In this document: positions 39,613 to 52,900 of the stretch, piece after piece | Numbering within the stretch: the first letter of the stretch is position 1 | Layout: every line of letters begins with the position of its first letter | The notes under the pieces: generated by a model | Seen by the model: the letters and a program-made list of their open reading frames with translations, nothing else | What the model was told of the DNA's origin: nothing | Database searches by the model: none | Translations under genes and position numbers: made by a program | From: Rhodanobacter sp. DHB23 | Lineage (GTDB): Bacteria > Pseudomonadota > Gammaproteobacteria > Xanthomonadales > Rhodanobacteraceae | DNA length: 64,000 bases | Assembly: GCF_014842975.1 (NCBI RefSeq) | Contig: NZ_JACYXK010000025.1 | Location: 124,001 to 188,000 of the forward strand | Direction of reading: 5' to 3'

Positions 39613-41864
39613 CAGAACAGGTCCGCCGAGAAGGTGATGTTGTAGTTGCGCCCAGGGATGGTCCAGAACAACGGCGTGCCATCGGCCACGGTGGTGCCGG
39701 CCAGCGCGTTGATGTGCGTGTTGTTGAACAGGTTGTTGATCTGGAAGGCGACCTTGATGTCCTTCACGTCCGTCCGCTGCAGGTCGAAGCGGTAGCTGGC
39801 GGAGAAGTTGGTCACCGCATAGCCGCCGATCGGCGTGTCGTCGTTGGTGTTGGCGGTGTAGTAGGTCTTGCCGACGAACTTGTCCATCAGCGACGCGTAC
39901 ATCGGACCGTTGCGGTAGATCAGGCCCAGTGCGGCGGTCTTGTGCGGCGTGTTCGGGTTCCAGGTGTTGCTCTCGGTCTGGATCGCGCGGTTGAGCGAGC
40001 CGTTGGCGTAGATGCTGAAGCCGCCACCGACCATGTAGGTGCCTTCCAGTTCGAGGCCGGTGTAGTGCACGCCGCCGCCGTTGTAGAAGTAGGTGAGGCT
40101 GCCGATCTTCTGCTTCTGGATGAAATTGTTGAAGTCGATCTTGTAGACATCGCCGGACAGCGTCAGGTCGTCGCTGTTCCAGGTGGTGCCCAGCTGCCAG
40201 TTGGTGGTCTTCTCCGGCTGCAGGCCGCTGTCGGAGACGGCCGGGTCGGCCACGTAGAGCAGGTTGAGGTTGGGCGCCAGGAAGCCCTTGGCCCACTGCG
40301 CGTAGGCCGTCCAGTCCGAGGTGAACGAGTAGTGGAAGGCCAGCGAGGGCAGCGTGGCGTTCCATTTCGTCGAGTAGTCCAGCGGCGTGCCGGTCTTCTG
40401 GTTGTACTCGGCGTCGAGGTTGCGCTTGAAGTCGTCGTACTTCAGGCCGCCCACCAGCCAGGCGTTGTCGGTGATGTTCCACTGGTATTCGAGGAACGGC
40501 TGGAAGGTGGTCAGCGAGTCGGTCATCACGCGGTCGACCGGGCTGGCGCTGCCCTTGGTCGGCGCGCCGGTGGTATTGATCGCGGGCACGTCCAGCGTGT
40601 CGTCGAACTCGTATTCCCAGCGCAGGTTGTCCTGGTGGTCGAACCACGCGCCGGTGCGGATCTCGCCCGGGCCCAGTTCCTTGCTCACGCGGAGGATGTC
40701 GCCGAACGAGCGGTACCAGTTGCGCATGTGCTGGCCGGGAACGTCGTCCGGATCCTGGCAGTTGTTGCCATTCTTGTCGCAGAACGTGCCGTTCGGCGTT
40801 TCGCCGTTGATGTCCAGGCCGTTGAAGCCGAAGTGGTTGTAGGCGTAGGTATAGGCCTTGTTGTCGATGGTCCAGCCGTCGAACTCGGAGTGCACGCCGG
40901 CGTAGGCCATGTACGTGGTGATCTTGTCGGTGCTGTACTGGTAGTACGACTGGCTGTTCGGGTCGTTGTTCAGGCCGTAGTTCGGGCCGTATTCGGCGAT
41001 CTGCGCCTTGCTGGCGCCCCACGGCACGTGCTGGTTGATCTTGTTCCACATGCCGCCGAAGGTCAGCGTGGTGTTGTCGCCCAGCGGCTGCACCAGCTTG
41101 GCGAAGATGTTCTGGCGGCGCTGGCCGGAGTAGGTGAGGCGGCCATCCGAGTCGCTGTTCTGCACGTTGATCACGGCGGCGGTGCCGCTGTCGTCGAGCT
41201 TGCCGGTGTCGATGCGCGCGCCTTCCACCGCGGTCGCCCAGCTGCCGTAGCTGAGGTAGGGGTGGAGGTTGAATTCGTCCTTCGGATCGATCGACTCCAC
41301 CGTCACCGTGCCGCCGAAGGTGGCGTCGCCCAGCGTGCTGGCGGTACCCGGGCCGCGGTCCACGGTGACGCTGCTGGTGTCCTGGTTGGTGAAGTACGAG
41401 GTGGAGTGGTGGGTGAAGTCGTTCGAGTCGCCCCACGGGATGCCGTCGAAGGTGACGTTGTATTGGCCATCCTGGAAGCCGCGGATGCTGGCCACCGAGG
41501 TTTCCATCAGGCCCGAGCCGTTCGGCGCGATGGTGTAGGTGCTGGGCGAGATCGCGATGGCGTCGGTGTAGTCGCCGGTGGGCGCGATGTTTTCCTGCAG
41601 GTACAGGCTGCCGATGATCGATTGCGGCTCGACCGCCACCAGGGAGCCCTGCGTCGGCGCCGTCGTGGTCGCGTTGACGGTGCTGGCGTTCACCTGCACC
41701 TTGGCCAGCGTCTTGGGGTTGCTTTCCGTGGCCCCGGCGGCGCTCGCATCGGCGGTCGGTGCGGCGGACGGGGTGTTCGTGTCATCGGCACGAACCGGCG
41801 AGGCGAGGGCAGCGGCGATGGCAAGCGCGAGTACCGCGCGCAGGACGGGCATGGACTGGGTCAT
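39612..41864 (-). CDS. TonB-dependent receptor coupled to an acid phosphatase
   Basis: The protein has 750 residues. A signal peptide (MTQSMPVLRAVLALAIAAALASPVRA) is followed by a TonB-box-like LAKVQVNAS, a plug (METSVASIRGFQDGQYNVTFDGIPWGDSNDF; TVDRGPGTASTLGDATFGGTVTVES) and a barrel ending in Phe (ITFSADLF). The plug pattern with SYFTNQDTSSVTVDRGPGTAS is found in receptors of the outer-membrane family recalled from Xanthomonadales and Caulobacter. The substrate is unknown; the coupled phosphatase and the promoter repeats suggest a phosphate ester such as a nucleotide, sugar phosphate or phytate. Confidence 0.9.
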   Translation of the reverse strand: MTQSMPVLRAVLALAIAAALASPVRADDTNTPSAAPTADASAAGATESNPKTLAKVQVNASTVNATTTAPTQGSLVAVEPQSIIGSLYLQENIAPTGDYTDAIAISPSTYTIAPNGSGLMETSVASIRGFQDGQYNVTFDGIPWGDSNDFTHHSTSYFTNQDTSSVTVDRGPGTASTLGDATFGGTVTVESIDPKDEFNLHPYLSYGSWATAVEGARIDTGKLDDSGTAAVINVQNSDSDGRLTYSGQRRQNIFAKLVQPLGDNTTLTFGGMWNKINQHVPWGASKAQIAEYGPNYGLNNDPNSQSYYQYSTDKITTYMAYAGVHSEFDGWTIDNKAYTYAYNHFGFNGLDINGETPNGTFCDKNGNNCQDPDDVPGQHMRNWYRSFGDILRVSKELGPGEIRTGAWFDHQDNLRWEYEFDDTLDVPAINTTGAPTKGSASPVDRVMTDSLTTFQPFLEYQWNITDNAWLVGGLKYDDFKRNLDAEYNQKTGTPLDYSTKWNATLPSLAFHYSFTSDWTAYAQWAKGFLAPNLNLLYVADPAVSDSGLQPEKTTNWQLGTTWNSDDLTLSGDVYKIDFNNFIQKQKIGSLTYFYNGGGVHYTGLELEGTYMVGGGFSIYANGSLNRAIQTESNTWNPNTPHKTAALGLIYRNGPMYASLMDKFVGKTYYTANTNDDTPIGGYAVTNFSASYRFDLQRTDVKDIKVAFQINNLFNNTHINALAGTTVADGTPLFWTIPGRNYNITFSADLF

Positions 41865-41992
41865 GGGTGGGCACCGGAAGGGAAGAGGGCGTGGTACAGC
41901 GGCGCGGATGCTCGCCCTTGCGCGTGACATTTGTGCTGCAAAAGGAAGATGCGATTTGCGCGAAAAAATGCGGTTCCGCGGCGCAATTTGCT

Positions 41993-42033
41993 TCTCTTAG
42001 CGTTCTCTTAGGGGCTTCTTAGGTTTCTCTTAG
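41993..42033 (-). promoter_or_regulatory. Four 11-bp-phased direct repeats upstream of the TonB receptor
   Basis: On the plus strand TCTCTTAG, TCTCTTAG, CTTCTTAG and TCTCTTAG begin at 41993, 42004, 42015 and 42026, an exact 11-base step. Read towards the receptor gene the unit is CTAAGAGA. OmpR/PhoB-class response regulators bind direct repeats with this spacing; PhoB is a natural guess for a phosphatase operon, though the sequence differs from the enterobacterial CTGTCAT box. Confidence 0.65.
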
Positions 42034-42509
42034 TCCTTTGCACGAGAGAGTGGATTCCTGTCGGCGACAAAACGGTTTCACCCATCTTCCGGTGCGATGA
42101 CCGGGCTGTTGCGCTTCTGCGCGCACAGGAGAAAGCGGCTGGCAGTAAAGGCATCCGACGCGGCGCCCGTCGACCTTCCCGGGCGATCCTTCCCTCCGGG
42201 CGTCCCCCGATCGAATCCTGGGTCGGCACTGCCCTTTGCCTTCGGGCCGGCTCCGTTGTTCGCCATTGCCCGCCGCGATGGCGTGGGCCGGCAGGGATGA
42301 GAAGTGACTCGGGCGCCGGCAGGCGGCCGGAACGACCCGGTTCCCTGCGGGTTCCAGAAGCCCTTGCAGGCGAGCCGGAAACCCCGGGGCGAAGGCCCGC
42401 CCACAAGTCCCCGGCCCCGCCTCGCCGTCGAAGGTGAAACAGCCCTTCCGAACCGGGTTCCGCTCGATGCCTGCGTTGCTCCAGAGCCTGCGGCCGGCAA
42501 ATTTCATTT
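42034..42509. repeat. Gap upstream of gltB with a GGCGTGGGCCGGCA repeat copy
   Basis: From about 42276 to 42460 the sequence GGCGTGGGCCGGCAGGGATG and CGGGCGCCGGCAGGCGGCCG matches the segment at 818-905 and continues with CCGGTTCCCTGCGGGTTCC and GGGCGAAGGCCCGCCC hairpins. Small open frames here look like translated repeats. The rest of the gap shows no gene. Confidence 0.6.
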
Positions 42510-42554
42510 GGACGTATAGAAGTCTTTGACGCGACGCAGCAAGTGTGGTGTAGT
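42510..42554 (+). promoter_or_regulatory. gltBD promoter with a tandem met-box-like operator
   Basis: A sigma70-like promoter TTGACG (42526-42531), 17-base spacer, TGTAGT (42549-42554) lies 80 bases before gltB. Directly before its -35 are GGACGTAT (42510-42517) and AGAAGTCT (42518-42525), which match the MetJ box AGACGTCT at 6 and 7 of 8 positions. The promoter is plausible; control by MetJ is speculative. Confidence 0.4.
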
Positions 42555-42634
42555 CGAACCGTAATCCACGAAATCCAGCACGGCGCCTTGGCGCCGCTGG
42601 GCTTCCGTGCCCTGCCGTCCAGCGAGTGAGCAAG

Positions 42635-48513
<5,879 letters not shown>

Positions 48514-48521
48514 CGCCATCC

Positions 48522-48602
48522 CGTAGGAGCGCACCCTGTGCGTGAATGCTTTTGGCTTCGATCAGGCGCCAGAGCCATCGCGCACAGGGTGCGCTCCTGC
48601 GG
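48522..48602. repeat. REP-like palindrome, copy 4
   Basis: GTAGGAGCGCACCCTGTGCG starts the left arm. The right arm reads CGCGCACAGGGTGCGCTCCT, with the usual core CTTCGATCAGGCGCCAGAGCC. It ends the gltBD operon. Confidence 0.92.
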
Positions 48603-48707
48603 GGAATCCAGGCCTGGCATGGCGGATCCCTTCCTGCCCCGAAGGCGAGCGCATGACGGGTATGCTTTTCGCGTTGTCCTGGTCGAAACCTGCGAGAGGA
48701 TCACCCC

Positions 48708-49592
48708 ATGCGCCTCGGCCTAGCCGCCAACCAGTTGCACCACAGCCACGACGATGCGGCGCTGTTCCGCTGGCTGTCCGCCTGCGAGCAGGGCATCCGC
48801 GAACTCGGCATCGAACTGCACGCGGTGGGCCGCACCCACGACGCCATCATGCGCGCCGGCCTGCTGGCGAACTACGCGACCCTGCGCCGCTACCCCTACG
48901 GCCGCGCCGGCGGCCTGATGAAGCTGGTGGCCGAAGTGGTGGGCATGGACGGCGATGCGCGCACGCTGGACGGCGCGATCTATTTCATCGACCCGGTCGA
49001 CCCATCCTCGGTGTTCCCCGAGGCGGTGGCGCTCAAGCGCCAGTGCGTGATCCACGCCAAGCCCTTCCTCTCCACGGTGGCCTCGGCCCGCGACTGGATC
49101 GAGCTGGAGCGCATGCACGCCGGGCTGGCGCCCGATCCCGGCGCGGACGACCTGTACGCGCTGGAGTCGCAGACGCTGGCCCTGATCGCCCACGACGCGA
49201 TGAAGCCAGCGATGCTGGACTACGCCGCCCGCCACTTCGACGTGCTGTCGCGCTTCGCCCGCCGCGTGTCCACCGGCACCACCGGCCAGCGCCTCAACGA
49301 ACTGGCCTGGAGCCGCGGCTGGCCGCAGGGCAGGCCGTGGGTGGACCGCTACCAGAGCGGCCCGCTGGGCGGCGACGCGCAGATCGCCGACCTGGTGCTG
49401 GAACGCCGCTGCCACCGCGCGATCTTCTTCGAGGACCCGCACGTGGCGCGCCAGCACGAGGCCGACATCCAGTTGCTGGAGCGCGCGGTGACCACGCTCA
49501 CCGATGTGGCGGTGTGCATCACCACGCCGCGTGTGGCGGCGCGCTGGGCGGAGGCGGTGGAGTTGCGGCGGGGAAGGCGGGAGGCTGATTGA
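48708..49592 (+). CDS. Protein with two methylglyoxal-synthase-like domains
   Basis: The protein has 294 residues; normal methylglyoxal synthase (MgsA) has about 150. The C-terminal half (about 155-285) keeps the MgsA motifs: LIAHDAMK (His-Asp...Lys), STGTTGQRL (phosphate loop), SGPLGGDAQIADLV with the catalytic Asp, and IFFEDPHVARQHEADIQLL with His and Asp. The N-terminal half repeats the same pattern in weak form: LAANQLHHSH for the HD site, YGRAGGLMKLV for GGD, and AIYFIDPVDPSSVFPEAVALKRQC for the FFxDP region, without the catalytic residues. It probably converts dihydroxyacetone phosphate to methylglyoxal, with an inactive N-terminal partner domain. It starts with MRLGLAANQL and has no operon partner. 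Confidence 0.75.
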   Translation: MRLGLAANQLHHSHDDAALFRWLSACEQGIRELGIELHAVGRTHDAIMRAGLLANYATLRRYPYGRAGGLMKLVAEVVGMDGDARTLDGAIYFIDPVDPSSVFPEAVALKRQCVIHAKPFLSTVASARDWIELERMHAGLAPDPGADDLYALESQTLALIAHDAMKPAMLDYAARHFDVLSRFARRVSTGTTGQRLNELAWSRGWPQGRPWVDRYQSGPLGGDAQIADLVLERRCHRAIFFEDPHVARQHEADIQLLERAVTTLTDVAVCITTPRVAARWAEAVELRRGRREAD

Positions 49593-49626
49593 GTGTCAGT
49601 CTGGAAGTGAGTTCCCGGTTAGAGCT

Positions 49627-49670
49627 GTGAACTGCACTTGACAGCCATCATTGTGTGATCCACAGTTCAC
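49627..49670 (+). promoter_or_regulatory. Inverted repeat operator of the toxin-antitoxin pair
   Basis: GTGAACTG (49627-49634) and CAGTTCAC (49663-49670) are perfect inverted repeats. A TTGACA -35-like box (49638-49643) lies between them. The right arm ends three bases before the toxin start codon. This is the usual position for autorepression by the antitoxin. Confidence 0.55.
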
Positions 49671-49672
49671 AC

Positions 49673-49961
49673 ATGGTCGAAATCATCACGAGCAACGTGT
49701 TCGATGCTTGGTTCGCGGGCTTGCGCGATGCTCACGCAAAGCGACGGATTCAGGGACCGGCTTGCCGTGGGTAATCCGGGTGACGTGAAGCCGGTGGGCG
49801 AAGGCGTCAGTGAGCTGCGTATCGAGCACGGCCCCGGCTACCGGGTGTACTTCCTGCAACGTGGCATGGTGCTGGTGGTGCTGCTCTGCGGCGGCGACAA
49901 GCGCACGCAAGCGGCGGACATTGCCGATGCCAAGGCCATCGCCAAACAGTGGAGAGGGTGA
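49673..49961 (+). pseudogene. Frameshifted HigB/RelE-type toxin
   Basis: ATG 49673 opens the family N-terminus VEIITSNVFDAWFAGLRDAHAKRRIQ and then stops at TAA 49772. The continuation RLAVGNPGDVKPVGEGVSELRIEHGPGYRVYFLQRGMVLVVLLCGGDKRTQAADI is in another frame from about 49758. Intact family members have about four residues (such as ARID) between the two pieces, where only four bases (GGAC, 49754-49757) remain. This fits an 8-base deletion. The product of either piece should not be a working mRNA interferase. The antitoxin gene follows after three bases. Confidence 0.85.
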
Positions 49962-49964
49962 AAG

Positions 49965-50258
49965 ATGACTACCGCAACGTTTCGCAAATGGGACAGCGCC
50001 GAGCACCTGCGCACCGAGGAAGATATTGCCCTGTATCTGGATGCCTGCATGGAGGATGGCGGCGATGATCCGGCTTTCATCGCGCATGCGTTGGGCGTGG
50101 TGGCCCGCGCCCGCAACATGAGCCAGCTTGCCCGCGATACCGGCATGACGCGCGAAGGCCTGTACAAGGCCTTGTCCGGCGAAGGCAATCCCAGCTTCGC
50201 CACGGTCTTGAAGGTGGCTCGAGCGCTGGGGCTGAAGCTTGCGTTCCAGCCAGCGTAG
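49965..50258 (+). CDS. HigA-type addiction-module antitoxin
   Basis: The protein has 97 residues. It has the order typical of putative addiction-module antidote proteins: an N-terminal FRKWDSAEHLRTEEDIALYLDACMEDGGDDPAFIAHALGVVARARNMSQLA, then a helix-turn-helix (LARDTGMTREGLYKALSGEGNPSFATVLKVARALGLKL). In intact pairs it neutralises the upstream toxin and represses the operon. Here the toxin gene is frameshifted while this frame is intact. The ribosome-binding site is the GGAGAGGG just before the toxin stop. Confidence 0.9.
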   Translation: MTTATFRKWDSAEHLRTEEDIALYLDACMEDGGDDPAFIAHALGVVARARNMSQLARDTGMTREGLYKALSGEGNPSFATVLKVARALGLKLAFQPA

Positions 50259-50334
50259 AAGAAGCTGCTGATGGTTTCCTTCCTGTTGAGGAAGAAGACT
50301 GATGGGGCCATCGCCAAAGGAAAAAATGGCGAGG

Positions 50335-51714
50335 CTAGTCGCGACTAGATGGTTTCCACGCGCGCGCACCGCTTTGCTCTTTTTCCCGCCGCCGATGCTC
50401 CCCTTCAGCCATCGCCTTGAACCGGTTGAGCGATTGCAGCCATAGCGCGTTGTGTTCGGCTTCCTGTTCGCTGTCGCCATCGGGGATGCGGTTGAACGGG
50501 ATGCGCATCGGTGCGGCGTCGTGCTCCAGCGCGGCCTGCATGCCGCCGAAGTAGACCTTGTTGAGGCCGTATTTCGCGTTGATGCGATCCACCACGGCAT
50601 CGATCCTGTGCGTGTCGCCGCTGGGTGCGAACAGCGAGCCGCTGGTCTGCGTGCGCTCGGCGAGGCGCGTCAGGGTGACGCTTGCCGACAACGGCACGGC
50701 ACGCGCGGGGCCGGGCAGCGGGCGGTTGCGCACGCTGCCGGCGTCCAGCATCGCGGTGAGCAGGTGCAGCAGGTTGCGGCTGTCGTCGGTGGGGTCGAAG
50801 TTGATGCTGCTTTCCCAGCGCTGCTCGTAGCCGACGAAGCGGATGGCCACCGTCATCGCGCCGGCCAGCAGCTGCTCGCGGCGCAGGCGCATGGCGGCCT
50901 TCACCAGCAGCTTCTTCAGCACCGCCAGCGCGCCTTCGGGCGTACGCAGTTCGGGGCCGAGCACGTGCGAGTGGCCCAGCGAGCCACGCGTGGTCGCGGC
51001 GGCGGGCAGCCACGCGCCGCGCAGCAGGCCCCACATGCGTTCGCCTTCGATGCCGCCCCAGGCACGGCGCAGCACCAGTTTCGAGGCGGCGGTGAGTTGC
51101 GCCACGGTGGTGATGCCTTCGGCATGCAGGCGCGCTTCCATCGAGGCGCCGATGCCGCACAGGTCGCGCAGCTCCAGTCCGTGCAGCGCGTGCGGCAGGT
51201 CGGCCTGTTCGATCACCACCAGGCCGTCGGGCTTCCGCATGTCGGTGGCGGTCTTGGCGAGGAAGTCGTTGGGCGCGATGCCGACGGAGCAGCGGATCGC
51301 GCCACCGGGTGCGACCTTGGCGATCTCTTCCTTCACCTGCCGCGCGATGCGCTCGGCTTCCGCGCGCTGGCGCTGGCGGCCCACCAGTTCGCAGGCCATC
51401 TCGTCGATGGAGCCGACGTGGGCGATGGGGATGGCGTGGTCGATGGCTTCCTTCAGCCTGACGTGCCATTCCACGTACAGCTGTGGCCGTGCGGCGACGA
51501 TGGCGATGCCGGGGCACAGCCGCCTCGCTTCGCGCACCATGGTGCCGGTGGAAACGCCGTGCGCCTTGGCCTCGTAGCTGGCGGCGATCAGGCTGGTGGT
51601 TTCCGCCGCCACCGGCGCCACGCCCACCGGCCGGCCGCGCAGCTCCGGCCGCTCGTGCTGCTCCACCGAGGCGAAGTAGCTGTTGAAGTCGATGAACAGG
51701 CTGCGCAGGGTCAT
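50335..51714 (-). CDS. Y-family DNA polymerase (UmuC/DinB-like)
   Basis: The protein has 459 residues. It starts MTLRSLFIDFNSYFASVEQHERPELRGRPVGVAP, with the metal-binding Asp in DFNSYFASVEQ and the steric-gate region that follows. The second metal site is HVGSIDEMACEL (near residue 107). SVGIAPNDFLAKTATDMRKPDG and LCGIGASMEARLHAEGITTVAQL form palm and thumb helix-hairpin motifs. The length and C-terminal little finger differ from DinB (about 350) and are nearer to UmuC. No umuD was found beside it. It performs translesion synthesis. The ATG 51714 is chosen by family alignment; longer forms run into repeat sequence. Confidence 0.87.
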   Translation of the reverse strand: MTLRSLFIDFNSYFASVEQHERPELRGRPVGVAPVAAETTSLIAASYEAKAHGVSTGTMVREARRLCPGIAIVAARPQLYVEWHVRLKEAIDHAIPIAHVGSIDEMACELVGRQRQRAEAERIARQVKEEIAKVAPGGAIRCSVGIAPNDFLAKTATDMRKPDGLVVIEQADLPHALHGLELRDLCGIGASMEARLHAEGITTVAQLTAASKLVLRRAWGGIEGERMWGLLRGAWLPAAATTRGSLGHSHVLGPELRTPEGALAVLKKLLVKAAMRLRREQLLAGAMTVAIRFVGYEQRWESSINFDPTDDSRNLLHLLTAMLDAGSVRNRPLPGPARAVPLSASVTLTRLAERTQTSGSLFAPSGDTHRIDAVVDRINAKYGLNKVYFGGMQAALEHDAAPMRIPFNRIPDGDSEQEAEHNALWLQSLNRFKAMAEGEHRRREKEQSGARAWKPSSRD

Positions 51715-52044
51715 GGCGGATGTATAGCTTGTGCCTGTCGCGCGGGGCGAGACTTGGTTTGAGGCCTTTTCCTGCAAGGGCAGAGGGGGCGATGGCGTGG
51801 CGCCCATCGCCACTCTACGCCTCCCTTGCCGGGACCTGATTGGCGTCGAGTCCCAGTCGCGCCATGTTCTGTCTCCCTCCTTTGCGTGCAGGGGAGGGCC
51901 GGGGTGGGGTCAAGTGCTTGCGAAAGCCATCCATGAGCGTCTTTCGCCAGGGTTCACCCCCTCCCGACCTCCCCCTGCACGCAGGGGGAGGAGCAAATCA
52001 GCTCACCGCTGGGACTCGACGCTCATCAGGTTGCCGGGCCGGCG
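51715..52044. repeat. Repeat-rich spacer between polymerase Y and marC
   Basis: The gap holds GC-rich inverted segments: TCCCTCCTTTGCGTGCAGGG and the complementary CCCCCTGCACGCAGGGGGAG (51972-51992), with GTCCCAGTCGCGCC near 51850 and AGCGGTGAGC-related CACCGCTGGGACTCGACGC near 52010. The copies GGCGTCGAGTCCCAG... and CTGGGACTCGACGC form an outer inverted repeat about 170 bases apart. No gene is seen. Confidence 0.65.
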
Positions 52045-52713
52045 TCAGCCAAACAGCGCCTTGAGTCCGGTGGTGGCGATCTGCAGGCCGATGCAGAAGA
52101 TGAAGAACGCGATCAGCCGGTTGAAGATCTTCTCGCCCTGCGAGCCGAGGTAGCGCTCGATGCGCTGGGTGTTGAGGTAGAACACGGAGATCATTGCGCA
52201 CATCACCACGATGGCCAGCAGGATCGCCGCCATGTTGAGCGCCAGCTGGCGCAGGTCGGTATCCGCGCCATGCGCACTCAGAGTCAGCAGCACCGAGATG
52301 GTGCCCGCGCCGGTGGTCAGCGGGAACGTCAGGGGGTAGAACAGCAGGTTGTCGATGTTCTTGTGCTTCGGCTCGGCGACGTCGCCGCCGGTGTTGCTGT
52401 CGGCGCTGTCGTCCTTGTCGGAGGTGAGGAAACCCCAGCCCATCTTGCAGATCATGATGCCGCCGGCCAGCTGCACCACGGGGATCGACAGGCCGAACAG
52501 TTTCAGCACCCATTCGCCGGCGATCAGCGTGACCGTGCAGATGCAGAACGCGTACAGGGTGATCTTGCGCACCGCCTGCTTCTTGCCGGCCTTGTCCAGC
52601 GGCGCGAGGTAGGGCATCACCACGAAGGCGGTGCCGATGGGGTTCACCACCGGGAACAGCGCCACCACGCCGATGAAGAGCAGGTGGATGAAGGTGTGGA
52701 TTTCGGCGGCCAT
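52045..52713 (-). CDS. MarC-family integral membrane protein
   Basis: The protein has 222 residues, near the family's usual 200-220. It has six predicted membrane segments, including FIHLLFIGVVALFPVVNPIGTAFVVMPYL with the conserved NPIG, LAGGIMICKMGWGFL and LLFYPLTFPLTTGAGTISVLLTL, the second conserved half-motif (PLTTGAGTIS). MarC was once linked to multidrug resistance, but its function is unsettled. ATG 52713 (MAAEIHTF) fits the family; a start at 52767 would add 18 residues. Confidence 0.88.
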   Translation of the reverse strand: MAAEIHTFIHLLFIGVVALFPVVNPIGTAFVVMPYLAPLDKAGKKQAVRKITLYAFCICTVTLIAGEWVLKLFGLSIPVVQLAGGIMICKMGWGFLTSDKDDSADSNTGGDVAEPKHKNIDNLLFYPLTFPLTTGAGTISVLLTLSAHGADTDLRQLALNMAAILLAIVVMCAMISVFYLNTQRIERYLGSQGEKIFNRLIAFFIFCIGLQIATTGLKALFG

Positions 52714-52795
52714 GCGCGGCGGGTCCTCGGGCGGGATCTGGCTGCGCATTCCGCTGGGGACGGCCATGCGCGCCGGGTATGCATGATACCGCCCA

Positions 52796-52900
52796 TGTAG
52801 GAGCGCACCCCCGGATCAAGTCCGGGGCAGGCTCTGTGCGCGAATGCCTTGATGCTCGATCGGAGCAAGAGCCATCGCGCACAGGGTGTGCTCCTACGGC
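52796..52900. repeat. REP-like palindrome, copy 5, with an internal insertion
   Basis: GTAGGAGCGCACCC is followed by CCGGATCAAGTCCGGGGCAG, an extra small palindrome absent from the other copies. Then CTCTGTGCGCGAATGCC and CGCGCACAGGGTGTGCTCCT complete the element. Read on the minus strand, its terminal GTAGGAG contains the TAG stop of the GH42 gene. Confidence 0.85.

Noticed and set aside
42097-42519. Two or three small open frames upstream of gltB.
   Set aside because: They translate repeat sequence shared with 818-905 and have no ribosome-binding site or conserved domain.
50335-51714. DinB (DNA polymerase IV) as the name for the Y-family polymerase.
   Set aside because: It is about 100 residues longer than DinB and the C-terminus differs. 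Left as Y-family, UmuC/DinB-like.
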